Part shown: positions 1-8,439 of the stretch, in pieces
Numbering within the stretch: position 1 is the stretch's first letter
How the letters are laid out: each line of letters opens with the position of its first letter
From: Gammaproteobacteria bacterium
GTDB lineage: Bacteria > Pseudomonadota > Gammaproteobacteria > Chromatiales > Chromatiaceae
Assembly (NCBI GenBank): GCA_024277555.1
Contig: JAJRUY010000320.1
Coordinates: 1 to 64,000, forward strand
DNA length: 64,000 nucleotides
Direction of reading: 5' to 3'
Program-made: the position numbers and the translations under genes
The notes under the pieces: generated by a model
Database searches by the model: none
The model's input: the letters and a program-made list of their open reading frames with translations, nothing else
What the model was told of the DNA's origin: nothing

Positions 1-75
1 CATAAGCTAGCTCCCGCAAAACTCCCGCACAGCCGCTGAGCGAATCTTCTGGATTGACGTAACTATTTGAAATAA

Positions 76-152
<77 letters not shown>

Positions 153-160
153 TATTGTCC

Positions 161-184
161 GCGCTCTCTGGAATCAGAGAGCGC
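161..184. other. Perfect hairpin between yggX and tRNA-Phe
   Basis: Ten bases (GCGCTCTCTG) are perfectly complementary to CAGAGAGCGC across a GAAT loop. The hairpin lies downstream of yggX and just upstream of the tRNA on the minus strand. No T-run follows on either strand, so a processing signal or non-canonical terminator is as likely as a Rho-independent terminator. Confidence 0.5.
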
Positions 185-228
185 GATATTAAAACGTTTA
201 GACGCAACTAAGTCAAGAATAACCGCTT

Positions 229-507
229 CTATTTGTTACCTTCGGGGACGAAGCCTTCCGGTTTCTCTGAACCTCCGCCGAAAAAGAACTTCTCCATTTC
301 CTCCTCGAGATATTTCCGGTGCACTGGATCGATCGAGCTCAGGCGGTGCTCGTTGATCAGCATGGTTTGCTGAGCCATCCATTTTTTCCATGCCTGCTGG
401 GAAATGTTTTCAAAAATCCTTTTGCCAAGCTCACCGGGGTAGGTCTGGAAAGTGAGGCCGGGCAGGTCTTCACCCAGCACTGTGCAATGCACCATGCGCT
501 CAGTCAT
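229..507 (-). CDS. yggX: Probable Fe(2+)-trafficking / oxidative damage protection protein YggX
   Basis: This 92-residue cytoplasmic protein matches the small YggX family, which helps protect iron-sulfur proteins from oxidative damage. The family hallmark near the N-terminus (RMVHC) is present, followed by the conserved PGxLGKRIFENIS and AWxxWMxxQTMLINE blocks. Length is typical (about 90 residues). It lies 25 bp downstream of mutY on the same strand, the usual gammaproteobacterial order. That pairing is sensible because MutY carries a 4Fe-4S cluster. The C-terminal tail is slightly longer than usual, with a glycine run (FFFGGG). Confidence 0.96.
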   Translation of the reverse strand: MTERMVHCTVLGEDLPGLTFQTYPGELGKRIFENISQQAWKKWMAQQTMLINEHRLSSIDPVHRKYLEEEMEKFFFGGGSEKPEGFVPEGNK

Positions 508-532
508 TTTTTGTCATCCTCATAGCAGATAT

Positions 533-1579
533 TCATGGGCTTTGGTTTGTGTACTTATCCAATAGCTGTCTGACCGGTGCCGGCAGGCCAAGTTCCGGCC
601 ATTGTTCGCGGCTAAACCAGTTTTGTTCTGCGCTACATTCTACCCTTTTTGCCAGCTGGTTTGTTTTTGCTAACAGGGGTGTGATGGTCATTTTTATATG
701 CGTCAATTGGTGTTGCAAACCCGGCAGTGACTCGAGTTCAGCAGTGGCAACGGCAAAGCGCTGATCCAGCGCTCGCCCGCAGTCATCAGCGGGCAGCGAC
801 CACAGGCCACCCCAGATGCCGGTGGGTGGACGCCGCTCCAGCAGTATGCGCCCGTTCCCGTCTTGCAGAATGAGCATATGAAACGACTTTTCCACTATCT
901 TCAGCCTGGGTCGGGGGGCCGGGAAATCCTGCACGCTGTTACTCAGGCGGGCTTTGCAGTCCCGTTGTACAGGACACTCACCACAAGCCGGTTTTGAGCG
1001 GGTGCAGAGCGTTGCACCGAGATCCATGCTGGCCTGGGTGTAATCCGCACCTCGCTGTGTAGGCAGCTTGCTCCTGGCCATTTCCCAGAGCGCCTTGTGC
1101 ACGCTGGACTTCCCAGGCCAGCCGCTTACGGCACCATGGCGGCAAAGAACCCGTTTCACATTACCATCCAGCACGACCGCAGGATGGTCGTAAGCCTGCG
1201 AGTAAATGGCGTTGGCGGTGCTGTCACCGATGCCGGGCAGAGCTGCAAGGCCTTCAGGCGTGGCCGGCATGTTGCCGGCGTACTCGTCATTACAGGTCCT
1301 GGCGGCTTTATGCAGGTTGCGGGCGCGGGCATAGTAGCCAAGGCCTGACCACAGTGCTAATACCTCATCTGTGCTGGCAGCGGCCAGTGACCGAAGGTTC
1401 GGGAACTGTCCGATGAAGCGGTTGAAATACGGGATGACGGTTTTAACCTGAGTCTGCTGCAGCATGATTTCAGATACCCACACCCGGTAGGCCGAGCGGG
1501 GCTTTTGCCACGGCAGGTCTTTGCGGCCATGTGTATCCCACCATGCCAGCAGCCTTGTTGAGAACGACAGGTCCTGCAC
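533..1579 (-). CDS. mutY: A/G-specific adenine glycosylase MutY
   Basis: This base-excision repair glycosylase removes adenine mispaired with guanine or 8-oxoguanine. In the 348-residue product the helix-hairpin-helix reads LPGIGDSTA (about 114-122). Catalytic Glu37 lies in SEIML and Asp138 in VVLDGN. A complete 4Fe-4S ligand set follows with spacing C-X6-C-X2-C-X5-C (Cys192, 199, 202, 208). The C-terminal third is the NUDIX-like domain that recognises 8-oxoG. The start MQDLSF is at the family's usual distance from the first helices. It is expressed with yggX, and ftsY ends 12 bp upstream on the same strand. Confidence 0.97.
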   Translation of the reverse strand: MQDLSFSTRLLAWWDTHGRKDLPWQKPRSAYRVWVSEIMLQQTQVKTVIPYFNRFIGQFPNLRSLAAASTDEVLALWSGLGYYARARNLHKAARTCNDEYAGNMPATPEGLAALPGIGDSTANAIYSQAYDHPAVVLDGNVKRVLCRHGAVSGWPGKSSVHKALWEMARSKLPTQRGADYTQASMDLGATLCTRSKPACGECPVQRDCKARLSNSVQDFPAPRPRLKIVEKSFHMLILQDGNGRILLERRPPTGIWGGLWSLPADDCGRALDQRFAVATAELESLPGLQHQLTHIKMTITPLLAKTNQLAKRVECSAEQNWFSREQWPELGLPAPVRQLLDKYTNQSP

Positions 1580-1591
1580 TCAGGCCCCGGG

Positions 1592-2584
1592 TCAGTCCAG
1601 CGGCAGAATGGCGTTGATGAATGTGCCTGCATCAAAGGGTCGCAGGTCTTTGGCAGATTCGCCTACCCCAATAAATCGAATGGGTATACCCAATTCGTGG
1701 GCAATGGCAAACAACATGCCGCCGCGGGCCGTGCCGTCCAGCTTGGTGATGGTGATGCCGGTTACGCCGACAGCCTCATTAAAATGCTGCGCCTGGCTCA
1801 GTGCGTTGGTGCCGGTGCCGGCATCGACCACCAGCATGACTTCATGGGGTGCATTTTCATCAACCCGGCCCATCACCCGGCGGACTTTTTTCAGCTCGTC
1901 CATCAGGTTGGTCTGGGTGTGTAATCGCCCGGCGGTATCAGCAATCAATACATCGACGTTGCGGGCTTTGGCAGATTCCATCGCATCAAAAATAACTGCC
2001 GCCGAGTCTGCGCCGGTACCCTGCGCAACCACCGGCACATCGTTGTGTGCACCCCAGGCCTTCAGTTGTTCCACCGCGGCTGCCCGGAAAGTGTCGCCGG
2101 CAGCCAGCATCACCGACAGGCCTTCCTGTTTGAAACGCTGTGCCAGCTTGCCAATGGTGGTGGTTTTGCCCGCGCCGTTGATGCCTACCATCAAAATAAC
2201 AAATGGTTTCTGGCTGGTATCCACGGCCAGGAACTGCTCGCTGGACTCAATCAGCTCATAGAGTTCAGCTTGCACCGCCGGCAATAATGATTGTGGTTCC
2301 TTTATGGAGCCGTTATCGACTGCTGTGCGTAGGTTATCCATGATCTCGAGGCTGGCCTTGACGCCTACATCAGCAGTCAACAGCGTGGTTTCGAGTTCTT
2401 CCAGCAGGTCCTCATTGATATCACTGTGGCTACTGACCAGATCCTTGAGGCGCCTGCCAATCGTGCGCCGGGAGTCTTCCAGGCGCTTTTCCAGCGGATC
2501 AACACCGGATTGTTCAACAGGCCGGAGCTGAACATCTTGCAGTTCACCGGGCTGTTTGTTCTTTTTGCGGAAGATTCGAAACAT
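1592..2584 (-). CDS. ftsY: Signal recognition particle receptor FtsY
   Basis: FtsY is the membrane-associated GTPase that receives SRP-ribosome complexes for co-translational insertion of membrane proteins. The NG domain shows G1 GINGAGKTT (about 134-142), the DTAGR motif, the TKLDG specificity motif and the closing GVGE...DLRPFD segment. I chose ATG 2584 (MFRIFRKKNK) because its basic amphipathic start is typical. An in-frame ATG at 2602 would add six residues, and neither has a strong ribosome site. The acidic N-terminal A-region is short for a gammaproteobacterial FtsY. The gene is divergent from rsmD, and the two start codons are about 70 bp apart. Confidence 0.97.
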   Translation of the reverse strand: MFRIFRKKNKQPGELQDVQLRPVEQSGVDPLEKRLEDSRRTIGRRLKDLVSSHSDINEDLLEELETTLLTADVGVKASLEIMDNLRTAVDNGSIKEPQSLLPAVQAELYELIESSEQFLAVDTSQKPFVILMVGINGAGKTTTIGKLAQRFKQEGLSVMLAAGDTFRAAAVEQLKAWGAHNDVPVVAQGTGADSAAVIFDAMESAKARNVDVLIADTAGRLHTQTNLMDELKKVRRVMGRVDENAPHEVMLVVDAGTGTNALSQAQHFNEAVGVTGITITKLDGTARGGMLFAIAHELGIPIRFIGVGESAKDLRPFDAGTFINAILPLD

Positions 2585-2655
2585 GGGGTGGGGTTTAACC
2601 ATTGGCGGTAAAAGCGATATGCTATCAGTTTGATGGGTTCGCTGGCAGACTAAAT

Positions 2656-3267
2656 ATGAGCAAATCTGTAAAAAACAACCGGGTGAGGATTATCGGTGGT
2701 GATTGGCGTGGGCGCCGCCTGCAGGTAGCCGATGTGCCGGGACTGCGCCCGACGGGTGATCGCTGCCGGGAGACGCTGTTCAACTGGTTGCAGCCGTGGG
2801 TGGCTGCGGCTGATTGTGCAGACCTGTTTGCCGGTACCGGCGCCCTGGGGTTTGAAGCTGCCTCACGTGGTGCCGCAACGGTGTTGATGGTGGAAAAACA
2901 CCCCCGGGCGCTGGCGGTGTTGGGTGAGAGTATTGAGCAACTCCAGGCGGAGCAAGTTACTTTGCGCGCGGGTGGGGCGATGTCATTGATTGACAGTCTG
3001 GCCGCAAACAGTCTGGACCTGGTGTTTGTTGATCCGCCTTTTGACAGCAATCTTGGCGCCCTGGTGCTCGACAGACTGGCCGCGCAAGCCTGCGTCAGGC
3101 CAGGAGGGTTTGTCTACCTTGAGTCACCCGCCAAGCTGCAACTGCTTCCACCTGCTGGCTGGTCAGTGTGGCGGGACCAGCAGCAGGGTGAAGTGCGGAT
3201 GCAGCTATTTCGGCACCGGCTTCAGCCGGCTGAAAGAAATCTTCCTGAAGACGGGTCTGATAATTGA
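2656..3267 (+). CDS. rsmD: 16S rRNA (guanine(966)-N2)-methyltransferase RsmD
   Basis: RsmD methylates G966 of 16S rRNA using S-adenosylmethionine. The N-terminal RIIGGDWRGRRL block and the LRPTGDRCRETLFNWL segment are family signatures. The SAM-binding LFAGTGALGFEAASRGA follows, and the catalytic DPPF sits near residues 126-129. I use ATG 2656 (MSKSVKNN), since the frame extends upstream only through a region overlapping the ftsY start. The resulting length of 203 residues is typical. ftsY divergent from rsmD followed by coaD is a common gammaproteobacterial arrangement. Confidence 0.95.
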   Translation: MSKSVKNNRVRIIGGDWRGRRLQVADVPGLRPTGDRCRETLFNWLQPWVAAADCADLFAGTGALGFEAASRGAATVLMVEKHPRALAVLGESIEQLQAEQVTLRAGGAMSLIDSLAANSLDLVFVDPPFDSNLGALVLDRLAAQACVRPGGFVYLESPAKLQLLPPAGWSVWRDQQQGEVRMQLFRHRLQPAERNLPEDGSDN

Positions 3268-3302
3268 AGACAGACTCCAGGTCTGCCTTCAGTCCCTGCT
3301 TT

Positions 3303-3332
3303 AAGGCCGGCTTCACCGCCGGCCTTTTTTTT
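3303..3332 (+). terminator. Rho-independent terminator after rsmD
   Basis: GGCCGGC (3305-3311) pairs perfectly with GCCGGCC (3318-3324) over the loop TTCACC. Eight T residues follow at 3325-3332, and AA before the stem can extend the pairing. It lies 36 bp after the rsmD stop and 72 bp before coaD, so it separates the two transcription units. Confidence 0.9.
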
Positions 3333-3404
3333 GTGCGTGGGTTAACCCGGCCGGCTTTCAAGGGTAGAATAGCCCTCCCGTATTGAGTTGCAGGAAAAAA
3401 GGTA

Positions 3405-3902
3405 ATGAAATCCCCGTGTGTGGCCTTATACCCCGGTACTTTTGATCCGATTACCCATGGTCATACGGACCTGGTCAGTCGCGCTGCGCGCGTTTTCGAC
3501 AAAGTGATTGTCGCCATCGCAGAAAGCCCGCACAAGACGCCATTTTTTAGCCTTGAAAAGCGCATTGAACTGGCGGCAAGCCAGTTAGGCCACCTGGACA
3601 ATATTGAAATTGTTGGTTTCAGCAATTTGCTGGTCGACTTTGTGCAGGAAAAAGGCGCCCGGGTGATTGTTCGCGGCTTGCGTGCGGTTTCAGATTTTGA
3701 ATATGAATTTCAGCTCGCCAGCATGAACCGTAATTTGTGTGAAGAAGTGGAGACCATGTTCCTGACGCCGGATGAGAAATATGGTTTTATTTCCTCCACG
3801 TTGGTACGGGAAGTCGCACGCCTTGGCGGCGATGTTTCACAATTTGTAGGTCAGGAAATCGAGCAGGCGTTGAAGGACCAGGCCGAGATTCCGGGTAGCT
3901 GA
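3405..3902 (+). CDS. coaD: Phosphopantetheine adenylyltransferase
   Basis: CoaD transfers AMP from ATP to 4'-phosphopantetheine, the penultimate step of coenzyme A synthesis. The 165-residue product has the nucleotidyltransferase motif PGTFDPITHGH (about 10-20, T/HxGH variant), then RGLRAVSDFEYEFQLA and the C-terminal ISSTLVREVARLGGDVS signature. Start and length match the family. A GGAAAAAAGG purine stretch lies just upstream. The ferredoxin gene begins two bases after its stop, suggesting co-transcription. Confidence 0.98.
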   Translation: MKSPCVALYPGTFDPITHGHTDLVSRAARVFDKVIVAIAESPHKTPFFSLEKRIELAASQLGHLDNIEIVGFSNLLVDFVQEKGARVIVRGLRAVSDFEYEFQLASMNRNLCEEVETMFLTPDEKYGFISSTLVREVARLGGDVSQFVGQEIEQALKDQAEIPGS

Positions 3903-3904
3903 TC

Positions 3905-4162
3905 TTGGCACTGAAAATTACCGAAGAATGCATCAACTGCGATGTCTGCGAGCCGGAATGCCCCAATGAGGCCATCTACCAGGGCCTGGAGATTTACGAG
4001 ATAAACCCGAACCTGTGTACGGAATGCGTCGGTCATTTTGACACGCCCCAATGTATTGAAGTTTGCCCGGTGGAATGTATTCCAAAAGATCCCGGGCACA
4101 AGGAGACAGAGGAACAACTGTGGGAGAAATATCACTTATTGGTCAGCGTGGCAGAAGACTGA
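3905..4162 (+). CDS. yfhL: YfhL-type 2[4Fe-4S] ferredoxin
   Basis: This 85-residue bacterial-type ferredoxin has one cluster motif CINCDVCEPECP and a second set starting CTECVGHFDTPQC and closing with CIEVCP. The insertion between second-cluster cysteines and the tail KDPGHKETEEQLWEKY are typical of YfhL/Fdx proteins. The start is TTG 3905, since family members begin MALxIT exactly where this TTG reads. It follows coaD by two bases. The physiological electron partner is not visible here. The ggt start lies inside its 3' end. Confidence 0.93.
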   Translation: MALKITEECINCDVCEPECPNEAIYQGLEIYEINPNLCTECVGHFDTPQCIEVCPVECIPKDPGHKETEEQLWEKYHLLVSVAED

Positions 4163-5817
4163 GGATTGGCCTTCTGCTGGTCGCGCTTGTTGCGCAACCT
4201 CTACAGGCCGCACAGCCAGGCAAAGCGGCTATCGCCAGTGCCCATTACCTGGCCACAGAGGCTGGTCACGAAATTCTGGCACAGGGCGGCAATGCCTTTG
4301 ATGCCGCGGTCGCCGTCAGCGCTGTGCTGGCAGTGGTTGAGCAAACCAGTTCAGGCATCGGGGGTGGTGCTTTTTGGATGTTGCATCGTGCAGAGGATGG
4401 CTTTGAAGTCATGATCGATGGCCGGGAAATGGCACCCGCTGCAGCACATAAAGACATGTATCTGCGTACTGACGGTTCGGTGAACCGGGATTTGGCAGTC
4501 AACGGCCCACTGGCCGCTGGCATTCCGGGTGAGGCCGCAGGTCTGGATTACCTGGCTACACACTATGGCAAGCTGCCACTTTCCGAAAGTCTCAAGCCAG
4601 CCATCAGGATCGCCCGGGAGGGCTTCCCGGTGTATGAAAAGCTCCTCGGTATGCTGAAATACAAGGAGTCGGATATTCGTCGTTGGCCGGCAGCAGCACA
4701 GGCATTTTTGCCGGAGGGCAAATTGCCGGATATGGGGCAAGTGATCAAGTTACCGGAACTGGCCGTTGTGCTGGAAAGAATTGCCGCTGAGGGCCGGGAT
4801 GGGTTTTATACGGGCGAGACCGCCCGGCGCCTGGTGGATGGTGTACAGGCCGCTGGTGGCATCTGGACCATGGAGGATATGGCGGGCTATACGATCAAGG
4901 AGCGTGAGCCTGTACGTACGACCTATCAGGGTTTTGAACTGATCACCGCATCGCCACCGTCTTCAGGAGGGATAGCCATCGCGGAGATGCTGAATATTCT
5001 TGAGCCATATCAGATTGCAAAACTGGGAAAAGTGCAACGCACCCACCTGGTCGTTGAGGCCATGCGCCGCGCTTTCCGCGATCGTGCCCTGTACCTTGGG
5101 GATGCAGATTTTTATCCGGTCCCACAAGTGATGCTCACTGACGTGAATTATGCAGCGGGTTTACGTGCCGGTATCATGTTTGACAAAGCCACACCCAGCG
5201 ACATGCTGCCTGGCCGGGAAAACCTGCCCGAGGGCACGGATACGTCACATTTCTCCATCATCGATGCCGAAGGTAACATGGTGGCGGCGACCCTGACGGT
5301 CAATACGATTTTTGGCTCCAAGTTCATGGTGCCAGGCACGGGCTTTGTGCTGAACAACGAAATGGATGATTTCTCAGCCAAGCCGGGCGAGCCCAATGCC
5401 TATGGCCTGATTGGTTTTACGGCTAACGAAATTCAGCCCTTCAAGCGCCCCCTGTCGAGTATGACCCCAACGTTGATCATGGGTAAGGATAAGGTTGCTG
5501 CGATGGGTACGCCGGGTGGCAGTCGTATCATAACCATGGTGTTGCTGGGTGTGCTGGACTTTGTTGATGGCAATGGCCCTGACTCGTGGGTGTCACTGCC
5601 GCGTTACCATCACCAGTATTTGCCAGATAAGGTATTTGCCGAGCAGGGTGCGTTTAGTGCTGCTGAAGTGAAAGGGCTTGAGGCGATGGGGCACAGCGTG
5701 GAAATCCGGGAGCGTCCGTGGGGAAATATGCAGGGCGTGATGTGGAATCGAAAGACAGGCGAACTGAGTGCCGGTTCAGATCCGCGGAGCGGAGCAGGGA
5801 GTGCAATAGTCAGGTAG
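4120..5817 (+). CDS. ggt: Gamma-glutamyltranspeptidase, exported
   Basis: This enzyme hydrolyses or transfers gamma-glutamyl groups of glutathione and related peptides in the periplasm. It is made as a precursor that self-cleaves. I chose GTG 4120: a purine-rich AGGAGACAGAGG site lies just upstream, and the N-terminus then forms a signal peptide with a basic GRRLR segment, a leucine-rich core and a cleavage site near QAAQ. The nucleophile at the cleavage point is Thr375 in DTSHFS. Downstream are the oxyanion motif GTPGGSRI and the LNNEMDDFS block. The start overlaps the ferredoxin gene by 43 bp. An M20 peptidase follows 27 bp later, suggesting joint peptide salvage. Confidence 0.93.
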   Translation: MGEISLIGQRGRRLRIGLLLVALVAQPLQAAQPGKAAIASAHYLATEAGHEILAQGGNAFDAAVAVSAVLAVVEQTSSGIGGGAFWMLHRAEDGFEVMIDGREMAPAAAHKDMYLRTDGSVNRDLAVNGPLAAGIPGEAAGLDYLATHYGKLPLSESLKPAIRIAREGFPVYEKLLGMLKYKESDIRRWPAAAQAFLPEGKLPDMGQVIKLPELAVVLERIAAEGRDGFYTGETARRLVDGVQAAGGIWTMEDMAGYTIKEREPVRTTYQGFELITASPPSSGGIAIAEMLNILEPYQIAKLGKVQRTHLVVEAMRRAFRDRALYLGDADFYPVPQVMLTDVNYAAGLRAGIMFDKATPSDMLPGRENLPEGTDTSHFSIIDAEGNMVAATLTVNTIFGSKFMVPGTGFVLNNEMDDFSAKPGEPNAYGLIGFTANEIQPFKRPLSSMTPTLIMGKDKVAAMGTPGGSRIITMVLLGVLDFVDGNGPDSWVSLPRYHHQYLPDKVFAEQGAFSAAEVKGLEAMGHSVEIRERPWGNMQGVMWNRKTGELSAGSDPRSGAGSAIVR

Positions 5818-5844
5818 TCATCAACGCTGGACGGGAGAGTTTTA

Positions 5845-7140
5845 ATGAGGAAGTTGGTAACCACACTTGTTTGTATGGCGGCGATGCCAGCGGTGCAGGC
5901 GGGCATTATCGCAGACGATATTGAGCAGGCGGCCGCAGCCGTTCAGCCGCAGGTGGTTGAATGGCGTCGCTGGTTCCACAAGAATCCAGAACTGAGTAAC
6001 CGTGAGTTCAACACTTCGGCGAGGGTTGCGGAAATACTGCGTGACATGGGTCTCGAACCCCGCACCGGGATCGCACACACTGGCGTAACCGCCATCATTG
6101 AAGGTGGACTGCCAGGCCCGCTGGTGGCGATCCGTACAGATATGGATGCGCTGCCGGTGGTGGAGAAAACCGGGTTGGAATTTGCATCTACCGCTCGCAG
6201 TAAATACAACGGCCAGGATGTGGGTGTCATGCACGCCTGTGGCCATGACGCCCATATGTCTATGCTGCTGGGTGCGGCAAAAATCCTCAATGATATGAAA
6301 GCTGATCTGCCGGGCTCGGTCATGCTGATTTTTCAGCCGGCCGAGGAAGGGCCGCCTGCGGGTGAGGATGGCGGTGCATCAATGATGCTGGATGAGGGTC
6401 TGTTTGCTGACCGGGTTCCGACCGCTGTATTTGGTATGCACGTTGGTATTGGCGTACCGGGTGGCCAGTTTGCACTCAAGCCGGGGCCGATGATGGCAGC
6501 AGCGGATATCTTTCAAATAACTGTCAAGGGTAAACAGACGCATGGCGCGCGCCCCTGGGATGGTGTCGACCCGATTGTGGTTTCGGCGCAGATTGTTCTG
6601 GGCCTGCAAACAATTGTCAGTCGCCAGACGGATGTAACGCTGGCACCATCGATTATCAGTGTTGGCCGTATCACTGGCGGTATCCGCAACAATGTCATAC
6701 CTGACAAGGTCGAGATTGAAGGCACGATACGCACTTTTGATCCGGAAATGCGGGAGTATATCCATATGGCCATCGAGCGCACGGCCCGCCTGATTGCTGC
6801 AAGTGCCGGTGCAGAAATTGAATTTGAACTCAGGCTGGGGACGCCTTCGCTGCGAAACGACGCTGAGTTGACGTCGTTTGTGATGCCAGCCCTTGAGCGG
6901 GCTTCCGGACACGCTGTGCACTCCATTAAGCCGCAAACAGTTGCTGAAGATTTTGCTGAATACGGCAAAGTGACCCCGGCAGTATTCTTCTTCATGGGTA
7001 ACTGGCGTGCAGATATCGATGCGACCACCAAACCAACCAACCATTCACCCTTCTTCGATATGCATGAGCCATATATGGAGAACGGGGTTAAGGCGTTCAG
7101 TTTCATGGTAGTGGACTACCTGAAGTCACAGCAGAAATAA
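5845..7140 (+). CDS. Exported M20-family amidohydrolase (N-acyl-amino-acid / hippurate hydrolase type)
   Basis: This zinc-dependent M20 peptidase-fold enzyme of 431 residues has a short signal peptide ending near VQAG (residue 20). The metal-ligand motif CGHDAH is at 132-137, the acidic pair in PAEEGPP follows around 169, and the dimerisation domain carries the conserved KGKQTHGARPWDGVDP. Members hydrolyse N-acyl or N-carbamoyl amino acids and aminoacyl conjugates, and the substrate cannot be told here. The start is supported by GGGAGAG about ten bases upstream of the ATG. Its place directly after ggt fits extracytoplasmic degradation of peptide or amide compounds. Confidence 0.9.
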   Translation: MRKLVTTLVCMAAMPAVQAGIIADDIEQAAAAVQPQVVEWRRWFHKNPELSNREFNTSARVAEILRDMGLEPRTGIAHTGVTAIIEGGLPGPLVAIRTDMDALPVVEKTGLEFASTARSKYNGQDVGVMHACGHDAHMSMLLGAAKILNDMKADLPGSVMLIFQPAEEGPPAGEDGGASMMLDEGLFADRVPTAVFGMHVGIGVPGGQFALKPGPMMAAADIFQITVKGKQTHGARPWDGVDPIVVSAQIVLGLQTIVSRQTDVTLAPSIISVGRITGGIRNNVIPDKVEIEGTIRTFDPEMREYIHMAIERTARLIAASAGAEIEFELRLGTPSLRNDAELTSFVMPALERASGHAVHSIKPQTVAEDFAEYGKVTPAVFFFMGNWRADIDATTKPTNHSPFFDMHEPYMENGVKAFSFMVVDYLKSQQK

Positions 7141-7147
7141 TATGCGC

Positions 7148-7172
7148 TGGCCCCGGATAGCTCCCGGGGCCA
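7148..7172. terminator. Strong GC hairpin between convergent genes
   Basis: TGGCCCCGG (7148-7156) pairs perfectly with CCGGGGCCA (7164-7172) around a seven-base loop, between the stop codons of the convergent M20 and amidohydrolase genes. The position suits a bidirectional terminator, but no clear T-run follows on either side. Confidence 0.5.
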
Positions 7173-7188
7173 ACACATGGTTCAGGCT

Positions 7189-8439
7189 TTATGGCTTGAT
7201 GTAGGCCCTTGGCATTGCGGGGTTCTGCGGCAGGTAACGGTCACGCAATTTCGTCTGGCGTGATTCCATCGGTATCAACTTACCATTGATAATTACTCTT
7301 TCTGCCACACTGGTAACTTCCAGCGGGTCACCACTCCAGAGTACGAGATTGGCAGATTTACCACGTCTGATGGTGCCCTGGTCGATGGCAGAACCAAATA
7401 TGTGTGCCGGGTTGCTGGTCAGTGCCGCAATGCCTGCTTCGTGAGGCAGGCCATACGAAACCGCATTGCCCGCCATCTGGCGCTGTTTGCGGGCATTGTG
7501 TGAACCAGCCCCGCTGAAGGCGATGGTCACGCCTGCCGCATCAAGCAATGCAGCATTGTCCAGACGTGAGCCCAGAGTGTCGAAATTACCCGGCAGGTTG
7601 GCTAACGGGTTGAGCACGACCGGCACGTTGGCATCGGCCAGTTCTTTGGCCACCATCCATGCTTCTGCGCCGCCGCTGATGACAGGGCTGAGGCCATGGC
7701 TTTTCGCGAACCGCAGTACCTGCAGAATGTCGCTGGCGCGATCGACATTAAAAATGGTTTTCATCGGGTGTTTGACATAGCCGGATAAGGTGCTGCGCCC
7801 GGCACGGGTCAGCAGCCTGGTCTCGCCGGCAGCGGGCAGCTTGTCGGCCTCAAGCATCGCCTGGTTCAGTAGCATCCACTGGCCAGCGCGTGAACTGCCG
7901 CTGAGTGAGCTGGCATCCTGGCCGACATTGATGAACAGCACGGTGCTGCCGATGAAGCTCGAATATCCCCCGTTGAACTCAACCATGCGGCCCTGACCGC
8001 CGAACAATGAGCCTTTCGAGCCCGCGCCCAGCAGGGTGAAAGTGAACCCTTCCATACGTGTAACGGGAATGAGGCTGGTGTTGGGGTTATAGGCGAGTGT
8101 GACGTTGAACTCCGGACGCATTTCCTGCAATCCCAGGCTGCTGTCATTGGTGCCTTGTACCGCCGAAACCTCAGTGATGCCGATGGCGGTGATGCCGGCA
8201 AAGAAGCCGGGCGTCAGTGGCTTGCCGTCAGCGTTAAAAACCAGCACATCTTGTGGCACTGGCAGGTTCTGGCCAACTTTCTGGATCTTTCCGGCCGTGA
8301 TAAATACGTCGGTATTTTCCAGTGTGCCGGCTTTACCCATGGTATGCACCGTGGCGCCACGGATCATGATGGTTTGTGCCTGTGCCGCCAGCGTAAACAG
8401 GGTGAGCGAGGCAATCAGTAATGTTTTCAGAGCTTTCAT
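7189..8439 (-). CDS. Exported amidohydrolase-fold protein lacking the metal ligands
   Basis: This 416-residue protein has a signal peptide (core LLIASLTLFTLAAQA) and the overall layout of imidazolonepropionase-like amidohydrolases: an N-terminal composite domain, a TPGF turn, and a C-terminal LTSNPAHIFG...GxIRRGKSANLVLWSGDP block. The metal-binding HxH expected right after TPG is replaced (TPGFFAGITAIG, about 77-87). The later HSD-type aspartate is replaced by FSGAGS. It is therefore probably inactive as a hydrolase and may serve as a partner subunit. Its ATG overlaps the stop of the intact amidohydrolase by four bases (ATGA), implying coupled translation in fixed ratio. Confidence 0.88.
   Translation of the reverse strand: MKALKTLLIASLTLFTLAAQAQTIMIRGATVHTMGKAGTLENTDVFITAGKIQKVGQNLPVPQDVLVFNADGKPLTPGFFAGITAIGITEVSAVQGTNDSSLGLQEMRPEFNVTLAYNPNTSLIPVTRMEGFTFTLLGAGSKGSLFGGQGRMVEFNGGYSSFIGSTVLFINVGQDASSLSGSSRAGQWMLLNQAMLEADKLPAAGETRLLTRAGRSTLSGYVKHPMKTIFNVDRASDILQVLRFAKSHGLSPVISGGAEAWMVAKELADANVPVVLNPLANLPGNFDTLGSRLDNAALLDAAGVTIAFSGAGSHNARKQRQMAGNAVSYGLPHEAGIAALTSNPAHIFGSAIDQGTIRRGKSANLVLWSGDPLEVTSVAERVIINGKLIPMESRQTKLRDRYLPQNPAMPRAYIKP

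Noticed and set aside
1..75. Possible integrase start or attachment site left of tRNA-Phe
   Set aside because: A CAT at 1-3 could be a minus-strand start, but only three bases are visible, and no repeat of the tRNA 3' end was found.
1521..2261. 246-codon plus-strand frame opposite ftsY
   Set aside because: It is antisense to the FtsY NG domain, low in recognisable motifs, and explained by the high GC codon pattern of ftsY.
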